Origin: DASZVB01 sp035545855
Lineage (GTDB): Bacteria; Myxococcota_A; Polyangia; Polyangiales; Polyangiaceae
NCBI GenBank assembly: GCA_035545855.1
Contig: DASZXK010000016.1
Location: 1 to 64,000, forward strand
Direction: 5' to 3'
DNA length: 64,000 bases
Shown: positions 58,901 to 64,000 of the stretch, in pieces
How positions within the stretch are numbered: the stretch's first letter is position 1
Layout of the letters: the number at the start of each line of letters is the position of its first letter
Translations under genes and position numbers: made by a program
The notes under the pieces: generated by a model
Seen by the model: only the letters and a program-made list of their open reading frames with translations
The model's database searches: none
What the model was told of the DNA's origin: nothing

Positions 58901-59250
58901 GTGGGGGAGCCATCCAGTTCTCCGTGTCGGGTGCCCTGACCGTCAGCGGCACCGTGCGCGCGAACGGTGCGGCAGGCGCTCTGGCGTGCGGAGCGAGTGA
59001 CGAAGGAGGCGGCAGCGGAGGGGGATCGGGAGGCGGGATCCTCCTCGAGGGCAGCACCCTGACGACGACCGGCAGCACCATCCAGGCTAGCGGCGGTGCG
59101 GGCGGACCGGACGGCGGCTACTTCCACTGCTCGAACGGACCGTCGGGCTCCACGAGTGCGTCCAATGCGGGCGGCAACGGTCAGAACTGCGTCGGCGGGA
59201 GCCCCGGTGGCGGCGGTGGCTACGGCCGGATTCAGAAGCTGGATCGCTAG
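55906..59250 (+). CDS. Giant Cys-repeat lipoprotein with Gly-rich tail
   Basis: About 1,114 residues. A lipoprotein signal (lipobox AFGC) leads to a Gly/Ala/Ser linker, then twelve consecutive modules of 40-42 residues of the form C-x-PG-x3-C-x6-TC-x4-W-x6-C-x4-C-x2-G-x-C-x-G (56560-58029). Two CGAGTLDC-x2-N-GC modules follow, and then a 300-residue Gly-rich segment with GGGGGGFGTAGGKGGDAN. The disulfide-dense repeats suggest a stiff rod projecting from the cell; the tail is likely beta-helical or adhesive. A role in adhesion or motility is inference. Start: ATG 55906 or 55912; the 55864 ATG lies before the likely signal. No partner gene is obvious. Confidence 0.8.
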   Translation: MPMFSSRLRVVVVGVFAFGCTTSGLDSLAGGASTPDAGSSHAGAGSGASPGNTGGGGSPDAGSHPGSGGLGAGGAPSAGGHSGAGGAVAALDGGVADGSSAGGADAGPGDTSAVASAGAPCSPDGAQACAGHAQKTPLACQGGTWVAGTACSATENCDTTPGTTAGTCQTIVPVCDGAAGGMRFCQGSDAIECGVDLVSTMRIETCAFVCKDGACIGECVPGTRRCDGFSPETCDENGTWATGAACSTVCTGGACAGSCSPGAAQCNGAVTQTCDTDGNWQDGASCAGQACISGVCTGDCAPGTTQCSNNGVQTCGADGKWSLPVACENQACVAGACTGSCLPLDKQCVNGGVQTCGASGQWGTVVPCTNQACVAGACVGSCAPGTKQCSGLTPQTCDDGGKWQSGAVCANVCSGGACGGTCRPGAKQCNGFVTQTCDVNGSWQDGATCTNQACVAGSCTGVCTPGARKCSNNGVQVCGSDGQWGAATACVASACVSGACAGVCVPASTQCSNNGVETCSASGQWSAAQACTNQACVNGVCAGSCVPGTKRCSGLTPQTCDATGTWQNGTVCANVCSAGACSGTCSPGTKQCNGQTTQTCDSTGTWKDGATCANQACVSGSCTGVCMPGAKQCSNNGIQTCGANGQWGVESPCVASACVAGVCTGVCVPAATQCSGNGVQTCSASGAWSATVACAANTETCSNGACVPCGAGTLDCDGSPTNGCERAENLDSSCGTTCPTATCTTAQTCVASACTACGAGTLDCDGNAQNGCETNPDTSSANCGACGSVCGGKCVEGLCFGYVPTNFDPTGLDPLASSSTTLLNCGVSTFDSTTLTFGNWCGQTPPTPVTRTQPGGPDVVIVPVRNFTLASGNTLQLTGGSPVIFAVFGNATLAGIVDASASGTTPGPGGNVSCGTSQGGNGTGSTARNYGASGGGGGGFGTAGGKGGDANTDHCCGGSNSTAPGGISGATRGTASESPLLGGCAGGMAGGCSTAGGAGGGAIQFSVSGALTVSGTVRANGAAGALACGASDEGGGSGGGSGGGILLEGSTLTTTGSTIQASGGAGGPDGGYFHCSNGPSGSTSASNAGGNGQNCVGGSPGGGGGYGRIQKLDR
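56560..58029 (+). repeat. Three tandem 163-residue blocks of four Cys modules
   Basis: The twelve modules are not independent: they fall into blocks at 56560-57048 (489 bases), 57049-57537 (489) and 57538-58029 (492). Within each block the modules keep order: a SGLTPQTCD-type, a CNG-x-TQTCD type, a CSNNGVQTCG type and a fourth CGASGQW or CSASGQW type. This implies an older four-module unit copied twice. The blocks have diverged, so exact DNA identity is low. Confidence 0.75.
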
Positions 59251-59274
59251 GCGCGCAGCGACCCGCGGCGCGCC
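59250..59274 (+). terminator. Hairpin after giant lipoprotein gene
   Basis: GGCGCGC (59250-59256) and GCGCGCC (59268-59274) form a 7-bp stem with an 11-base loop immediately at the stop codon. No U-run. Confidence 0.4.
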
Positions 59275-59493
59275 CGGTACGAACAGACGGGGCGATTCAG
59301 CCTCCGTCGGCCACACGAGGATCGTGGCGACCTGGGCCTCGGCAAGCTGCGCGCCGGAGTCGAAGCGATCGCCACGCTCGAGCAAAAGCGTGCAGCGCTC
59401 AGGGCCGCCCTCGACGAAGGTGAGGCGAGCCGCGTATTCGACGGCGACGCGTTCGCGAGCGTTCGAGCCGAGCTCGGCCTAGCGCGACGGTAA
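59252..59493 (+). pseudogene. Antitoxin-like C-terminal fragment without start
   Basis: Reading on in the giant gene's frame past its TAG gives an 80-residue open stretch ending at TAA 59493. Its last 45 residues (AIATLEQKRAALRAALDEGE, then DGDAFASVRAEL) look like the C-terminal part of ParD/RHH-type antitoxins. No start codon precedes it in frame, and the ribbon-helix-helix N-terminal part and any toxin are missing. I read it as the decayed tail of a toxin-antitoxin gene; the match is by pattern memory and weak. Confidence 0.35.
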
Positions 59494-59533
59494 CGGGACC
59501 GGTGGCGTACCGGTTCACGAGGCGTCATCTCGG

Positions 59534-59773
59534 ATGCGAGCGTGCTGGCGGCTTCTCATCGTTGCCGTTGCTTGCATCGCGTGCGGTCACAAGCGGGAGG
59601 CCCATTCGCCGCGCCGAGGCGATTCGTGTGCCTCGTGTCCGCCCGGCACTCACCGTGAGCGGGATGTGATGGTCAAGGATCCGAAGACGGGGAAGGTAGC
59701 GTGTCACCCGACGCCTGACCGGCGGCTGCGACGGCGCGCGGATCGAGCACCTGATAGGATTCGGGCACCGTGA
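59534..59773 (+). CDS. Small Cys-rich lipoprotein
   Basis: A 79-residue protein: signal with lipobox CIAC, then GHKREAHSPRRGDSC, CASCPPGTH and DPKTGKVACHP. The last 25 residues are Arg-rich and overlap the 3' end of the opposite-strand gene for 101 bases; they may be a by-product of that overlap rather than folded protein. Family not recognised. Confidence 0.55.
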   Translation: MRACWRLLIVAVACIACGHKREAHSPRRGDSCASCPPGTHRERDVMVKDPKTGKVACHPTPDRRLRRRADRAPDRIRAP

Positions 59774-60491
59774 AGAGCGATTCGGGGACGAGCGTCGTCT
59801 GGATTCGAACGACCTCCAGCCTGAGACGCTCGACTCCGTCGGCCCCCATGTCGACGACCCGTAGCGGTAGATGAGATCCATCGAACACGTCGCGCATCCA
59901 GGGCTGGGCGTACGGCACGCCGGCGAGGACTGGACGCAACCACGGAGCGGGTTCCGCCGCCACACACATGTTGCCGTGCTCGCCTGGTCCGTTCAGCTCC
60001 CAGAGCTGGCACCGGCGATCTGCCATTTCCTCCCACTTTCCCGTCTTCTCGACGGCGATCTTCCCCATCCGACCGTCGTGGACACGGGCGGCCGGGGTCT
60101 GCGTTCGCAACCACTTCAAGTCCACCACCGTCACTCGCCTCTGCCGATCGGAGATGGCGAGCATCCGATCGCCGTCCCAATCGAACAGCATTCGGTCCGC
60201 ACCCGAGAATTCCGCGGGTTGGTCCGGGCTTGCCGCGAACACGCCGACATTACCCCGAAGGCGCAGGATCCCGGTCGCCGTCGGAGCGCCGGCGACGGAC
60301 CAATGGACCTCGACTTCAGTCGCGCTCGACACGCGAGGCGCTGCCGTCGCGGTTTCCCTTGCTGGGGCGCTGGGCGCGGGGGCCGACGAAGGTGATGGGG
60401 AAGGCGTTGGCTCGGGCCGCTTCTGGCAGGCCACCCACGCGAACTGCGAGAGGCATGTGAGGACGCAAACGGTCGCGCGCGAGGCTCTCAT
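59673..60491 (-). CDS. DUF4412-like lipoprotein
   Basis: A 272-residue lipoprotein (lipobox VAC; ATG 60491), with a Pro/Ser/Ala linker and a mature beta-rich domain (about 55-265). It holds DRMLFDWDGDRMLAISDRQR, DGRMGKIAVEKTGKWEEM, CQLWELNGPGEHGNMCVAAE and FDGSHLPLRVVDMGADG. The order resembles the DUF4412 family of periplasmic beta proteins. Its 3' end overlaps the small lipoprotein gene on the other strand. It lies 103 bases after the large secreted protein gene on the same strand. Role unknown. Confidence 0.7.
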   Translation of the reverse strand: MRASRATVCVLTCLSQFAWVACQKRPEPTPSPSPSSAPAPSAPARETATAAPRVSSATEVEVHWSVAGAPTATGILRLRGNVGVFAASPDQPAEFSGADRMLFDWDGDRMLAISDRQRRVTVVDLKWLRTQTPAARVHDGRMGKIAVEKTGKWEEMADRRCQLWELNGPGEHGNMCVAAEPAPWLRPVLAGVPYAQPWMRDVFDGSHLPLRVVDMGADGVERLRLEVVRIQTTLVPESLFTVPESYQVLDPRAVAAAGQASGDTLPSPSSDP

Positions 60492-60594
60492 GACGAGTGG
60501 CCGGTACCTCGGTTGGGGCTGCGCATCACGCTCTCGCAACGCTCGATCTCATCGCAGGCTCGGGATGCGCCGCCCGGTGCCCAATTCGTGCGCC

Positions 60595-63198
60595 TCAGGG
60601 ACAGAAGCCCCCGCCGGTTCCCTGGACGTTCACGGTCACGCTGTCCGTGGCACTCGCCCCCGTCGAATCGCGGACCGTGAGCACGATGGTGTCCTGACTC
60701 GGACAGGATTGTGAGACGGCGGCGTAGGAGGACGACTGGAGGTCGATCTGGCACGGGCCCCCGTTTGGCCCGCTGCAGCCGCCCCCGTTCACGTCCAGCC
60801 CATCGACCGACCAGTCGAAGAAGTTGATGCCGTTCGGTCCGGAAGCGAATCCGTCCAGGCTGACCGTCTCACCGCCCTGAACCTGTTGCCCATTGACCGG
60901 AGACGTGATTCGAACCGTCAGCGTCTGCGCCGGCGGCGGAGCCGGGTCGACCATGACGGGGAACGTCTTGCTCCCGCCGAACACGGCGAACGTCACCGAC
61001 GTTTCGCCGGTCTGGTCGAACGTGAACGTGAAGACGCACACTTCCGTTCCAAACGGCGGTTCGGGCTGGAACGGGCCGTCGCCCTGCTGCCAGAGCCCGC
61101 ACTGCGTCACGCCCGGTTCGTTCGGATCCGTGGTAGCCGAAGCGAAGGTGACGGGGACTCCGACCTGGGCGTGGATGAAGCCATCCGACTGCACGACGGG
61201 CTCCGACAAGGCGATGTCCGGCGCCAGGTCCGTCCCTTCGACCTCCACGTAGCGAACGACCGCCAGGCCTTGGCTGTCCGCGCCCATCGCCGTGAACGTG
61301 GCCGGCCCGATGTTGGCCAGCGACTCGGGGCGGGACAGATCCACACCCTGGAACGCCCACGGATAGAAGGGGGTATTGGCGCCCAGCTGGTTGTCCGGCA
61401 ACGCCAGGGACCACGTCAGCCCGAGTGCCAGAGAGCCGTCGTCCTGGTCGCCGGAGAACGTCCGGATGTAGTCGTTGTAGGGGATTCCGTACGGTAGCTC
61501 CCCGATGAGGTCGAAGGCAGGCGCTCCCGCTGCGGGAGACGCCGGGTCCGCAGGCGCGGGTGCGACGAAGTCCAGGGTCGGCGGGTGGTTGGCTTCCTGA
61601 ACGCTCGCCGTGTAGCTGGATCCGTTCCGCTGCGGCGTACACATCGACTGCGTCAGCGAAGGCTGTCCCAACGCGGACAGGGCAGCGAACAGCGTGTACC
61701 CGGACGTCACTGTGCCTGGCGCCGCTGGCGTGCCGGAGAACCAGACGAGCTCGACCGCATCCGGGCGAACGTTCAGCTTCTCCGCCCTGGGAACGTACTG
61801 ACAGACATTCGTGTTGGCAGGCACGCTATAAGGCAGGTTCTGGAAATCCGCCGCGCACTGGGCCGGTAGGGGGGCACAGCGATAGTTTGCCGCATCCGTG
61901 GCCTGGGCGTGGACCGTGGCGAGAGTCGCGGCGCTTGCGCCCAGCTGAGTCCCTCCGGCTGCCGAAAGGGAATCGAGCAGCGGCATGACGGCGCCGGAAG
62001 CCGTCGTGCAATCCGCCGCGCTGTTGCACGTCTTGACTGAGAGCGCGCTCAAGTTCGTCAAGTCAGGAAGCGGCACGATCTGACACTGCGAAGGATCATT
62101 CGCCGGGTCCGAGATGCCGGCCGTGACTTGATCGCTAATGCGGCTCTTGATCGTGTCACTCGGACAGATCGTCACGGCGACGTCCAACCCCGGGAGGATG
62201 CACACCCCGAATACCTTGAGGAGACAGTCGAACTGAACGCGAACCCCGCAGCCCCCCACTCCGGGGCTCGAAAAGTCTTCTTTGACGTCAATACGGAGGT
62301 CGTCGCTCGCGGTATCGAGCCCGACTAGTCCGCCGGACAGTTTGACCGGCACCGCGGCGCGAACGGACCAGTCGTAGTCGGGTACCTCGACAGACACGAG
62401 GGGCGGCAAGACGGGAATGTCCAGGTTCACGTCGGCCGTGCCCGACGCGCTGGCGAGCACTCCGCCCGTGACATTGGTGTTGATCTCGTCGACTCCGGGC
62501 CCCCGAAGGAAGGACGTGGCGGCGAACGTACTCAACTTCGGAGTCGCGACCGTCACGTTGACGTATAGCCCGCCCGCGCCTGGAAACCCGAACAGTTGGA
62601 AGGGGAACGTCACCTTCTTGAGCGGGGGTGGCTTGATCTGATCGACCGGCAGCGCCTGCACGAACGAGCACGGGCCGTCGTAGTATCGAATCAGAGCGCC
62701 GATCCGATCGAGCCCCCCGAAGAGCGGCGCGACGTGCACGTTCCGCCCGACCTGCTCGACAGGGGTCAGGTCATACAGCCCGAGCCCCAACTGCGGAGCG
62801 ACGTCGTTTGCCCCAAGGGACCACGCACTCATCAGGCTGTCGTAGCGATTCGAAGGGTCATAGAAGAGGACGAGCGCGCCCGTGTCGGCGGCTGCCGCCG
62901 ACGGCTTGTAGGAGAGCACGCCGCCCGAGTCGCAAATGGGCCTGGTGCCGGTCGCCGCCTGACACGCGACGCGTCCGTCCGCGTCGAACCACTGAGTGTC
63001 GGTCGCGCCGCCCAGCGGCTGCTGGGTGTTGGGGTTATGACTGCCGGGCGAGTCTGGAACGTCGACGAAGGCGATGCCCTGCCCGCGACTGTCCGTCACC
63101 GCCAGTGGGCTTGCGTGACTCGAGATCCCGGACGCGATCGTGCAAGCCCCTATGCACGCACCCAGCGCCCAGCGCCGTACCAAAGACGTCTGCACCAT
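60595..63198 (-). CDS. Large secreted protein with C-terminal Ig/PKD-like domain
   Basis: An 867-residue exported protein with an Ala-type signal peptide (ACTIASGISSHA) rather than a lipobox. The middle is beta-rich with many Pro/Gly/Asn turns and occasional cysteine pairs. The last 110 residues (INFFDWSVDGLDVNGGGC, TIVLTVRDSTGASATDSVTV) look like a PKD or bacterial Ig-like domain. AGGAGG lies just before ATG 63198 and fixes the start. No catalytic motif is recognised; a cell-surface structural or adhesive role is guessed. Confidence 0.78.
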   Translation of the reverse strand: MVQTSLVRRWALGACIGACTIASGISSHASPLAVTDSRGQGIAFVDVPDSPGSHNPNTQQPLGGATDTQWFDADGRVACQAATGTRPICDSGGVLSYKPSAAAADTGALVLFYDPSNRYDSLMSAWSLGANDVAPQLGLGLYDLTPVEQVGRNVHVAPLFGGLDRIGALIRYYDGPCSFVQALPVDQIKPPPLKKVTFPFQLFGFPGAGGLYVNVTVATPKLSTFAATSFLRGPGVDEINTNVTGGVLASASGTADVNLDIPVLPPLVSVEVPDYDWSVRAAVPVKLSGGLVGLDTASDDLRIDVKEDFSSPGVGGCGVRVQFDCLLKVFGVCILPGLDVAVTICPSDTIKSRISDQVTAGISDPANDPSQCQIVPLPDLTNLSALSVKTCNSAADCTTASGAVMPLLDSLSAAGGTQLGASAATLATVHAQATDAANYRCAPLPAQCAADFQNLPYSVPANTNVCQYVPRAEKLNVRPDAVELVWFSGTPAAPGTVTSGYTLFAALSALGQPSLTQSMCTPQRNGSSYTASVQEANHPPTLDFVAPAPADPASPAAGAPAFDLIGELPYGIPYNDYIRTFSGDQDDGSLALGLTWSLALPDNQLGANTPFYPWAFQGVDLSRPESLANIGPATFTAMGADSQGLAVVRYVEVEGTDLAPDIALSEPVVQSDGFIHAQVGVPVTFASATTDPNEPGVTQCGLWQQGDGPFQPEPPFGTEVCVFTFTFDQTGETSVTFAVFGGSKTFPVMVDPAPPPAQTLTVRITSPVNGQQVQGGETVSLDGFASGPNGINFFDWSVDGLDVNGGGCSGPNGGPCQIDLQSSSYAAVSQSCPSQDTIVLTVRDSTGASATDSVTVNVQGTGGGFCP

Positions 63199-63296
63199 GT
63201 TTGCCTCCTGCTGCCTGCCCGCACGCGACCCAACGACCCAACCCGCGGACAGGCTAGTTTGGGCAGGCCACTCGGGTCAAGCTGGACTTGCGGAGG

Positions 63297-63322
63297 CCGG
63301 TGAACGGACCCCCGTTCGCCGG
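63297..63322. promoter_or_regulatory. Hairpin in the divergent gap
   Basis: CCGGTGAACGG (63297-63307), loop of four, and CCGTTCGCCGG (63312-63322) give an 11-bp stem with one G.U pair, in the middle of the 298-base gap between two divergent genes. It could be an operator or an RNA leader element. Confidence 0.35.
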
Positions 63323-63496
63323 ACCCGACGCGGCAGATCCGTGCATGACGGCGGCAAGAGGTTCGTCGCGCCGAAACTTCTCGGCACGCTGGCATGCTGG
63401 ACCGTGTGGGTGGCGAGCGCGCGGAGCGGAGCGGCTGTACGCGGGGGGGATCGTTGCGGTACCCTTTTGGGATTGTCTCCGAGACTGGAGCCCCGA

Positions 63497-64000
63497 ATGC
63501 GCCGCTCTGACTGGCTAGTCTGTGTCGCACTCCTTACCCCGATGACCGTGGCCTGCGGCAGCGACACCGTCGCCATCCCCGGCGGAGGCCAGTACGTCCC
63601 GACCCCGGACGGGAGCGACGGGAGCAACGGCGGATCGGGCGGCGCAGGGGGCGGAACGAGCGCGCCGGGGCTCGGCGTGGGGGACGCCTGCGACGACACC
63701 GTCGCTGATTCCACCTGCCGCGGAGGCCTCGCGTGCGTTGCCGCGGTCTGTGCGTTCGCGCACACTGCCCCGGCCGGGAGTGCTTGCTCCGCCGCGGGCG
63801 AATGCGCCGCGGGATTGCAGTGCACTCCAACCCTCGACCCGCAAAGACACGTGTGGTCCGGGACGTGTACGGCGGTCTCCGCCACGGCCGGCGACGTCGG
63901 GGCCGGGTGTAGCGCCGACTCCGACTGCAGGGTGGGCCTGCGGTGCGGCATCGTGGGGCTGGCTGCGCAATGCATCGCGGAAGGCAGCGTCGACGTCGGT
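63497..64000 (+). CDS. Cys-rich lipoprotein, truncated by window edge
   Basis: The reading frame starts at ATG 63497 (GGAG six bases before) and stays open for 168 codons to the right edge. The signal ends MTVAC, then a Gly/Ser linker (GSDGSNGGSGGAGGG). A cysteine-rich region then begins with CDDTVADSTCRGGLAC and CSAAGECAAGLQC, the C-x-C pair pattern of the protein at 22444. The rest lies outside the window. Confidence 0.7.
   Translation, partial: MRRSDWLVCVALLTPMTVACGSDTVAIPGGGQYVPTPDGSDGSNGGSGGAGGGTSAPGLGVGDACDDTVADSTCRGGLACVAAVCAFAHTAPAGSACSAAGECAAGLQCTPTLDPQRHVWSGTCTAVSATAGDVGAGCSADSDCRVGLRCGIVGLAAQCIAEGSVDVG

Overview
The window is visibly very GC-rich, with almost every third codon position G or C. 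It has the signature of a myxobacterium (Myxococcota, probably Polyangia-like). At least ten predicted lipoproteins carry a Gly/Ser/Ala-rich linker after or near the lipidated Cys. Cysteine-rich modules recur in surface proteins. The EF-G is of the spirochaete/delta-mitochondrial type. There is a sigma54 activator beside a hybrid-phosphorelay-type kinase and a REC-HDOD regulator. This is inferred from gene content; no rRNA or tRNA gene is present to confirm it. I see no phage, insertion sequence, integrase or CRISPR array. The window looks like ordinary chromosome carrying lineage-specific surface genes.

Layout. 0.3-4.5 kb: ABC ATPase, Tat-type lipoprotein carotenoid oxygenase with a TetR regulator, MFS exporter. 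4.5-14.7 kb: polytopic GT-C-like or YfhO-like membrane proteins, a methyltransferase and a lipoprotein operon with a PQQ-like propeller. 14.7-18.6 kb: a translationally coupled operon (lipoprotein, polysaccharide deacetylase, GNAT) followed by a protein resembling 4-hydroxybutyryl-CoA dehydratase that lacks the iron-sulfur ligands. 18.6-30 kb: housekeeping-like genes (DEAD-box helicase, metallophosphoesterase, methionine aminopeptidase, EF-G) mixed with lipoproteins and a LysR protein reduced to its DNA-binding domain. 30-37.7 kb: lipoproteins, a GAF protein, a PP2C phosphatase, a His-motif membrane protein and a von Willebrand A lipoprotein. 37.9-42.8 kb: a tightly packed membrane operon (MddA-like methyltransferase, alpha/beta hydrolase with an extra C-terminal module, TMTC-like glycosyltransferase).

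43-54.4 kb is a regulation and carbon-metabolism block. A site-2 protease with CBS domains and a P-loop protein sit behind a good sigma54 promoter match. Facing them are a membrane histidine kinase, a REC-HDOD protein and a sigma54 activator with no sensory domain. Diverging from these is an overlapping operon of GTP-type PEP carboxykinase, a methyltransferase, a pseudo-receiver and a SulP transporter. 54.4-64 kb is surface and secretion: a PHB-depolymerase/feruloyl-esterase-like protein behind an AT-rich promoter island, and a roughly 1,114-residue lipoprotein. That lipoprotein contains twelve 40-residue Cys modules organised as three copies of a four-module block. Then come a decayed antitoxin-like fragment, further lipoproteins and a Cys-rich lipoprotein running off the right edge.

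The most unusual items are the triplicated Cys-module protein, the PEPCK-methyltransferase-pseudoreceiver-SulP operon beside its putative sigma54/HDOD control block, and the ligand-less AbfD-like enzyme. All functions are read from motifs and family memory; no database search was possible.
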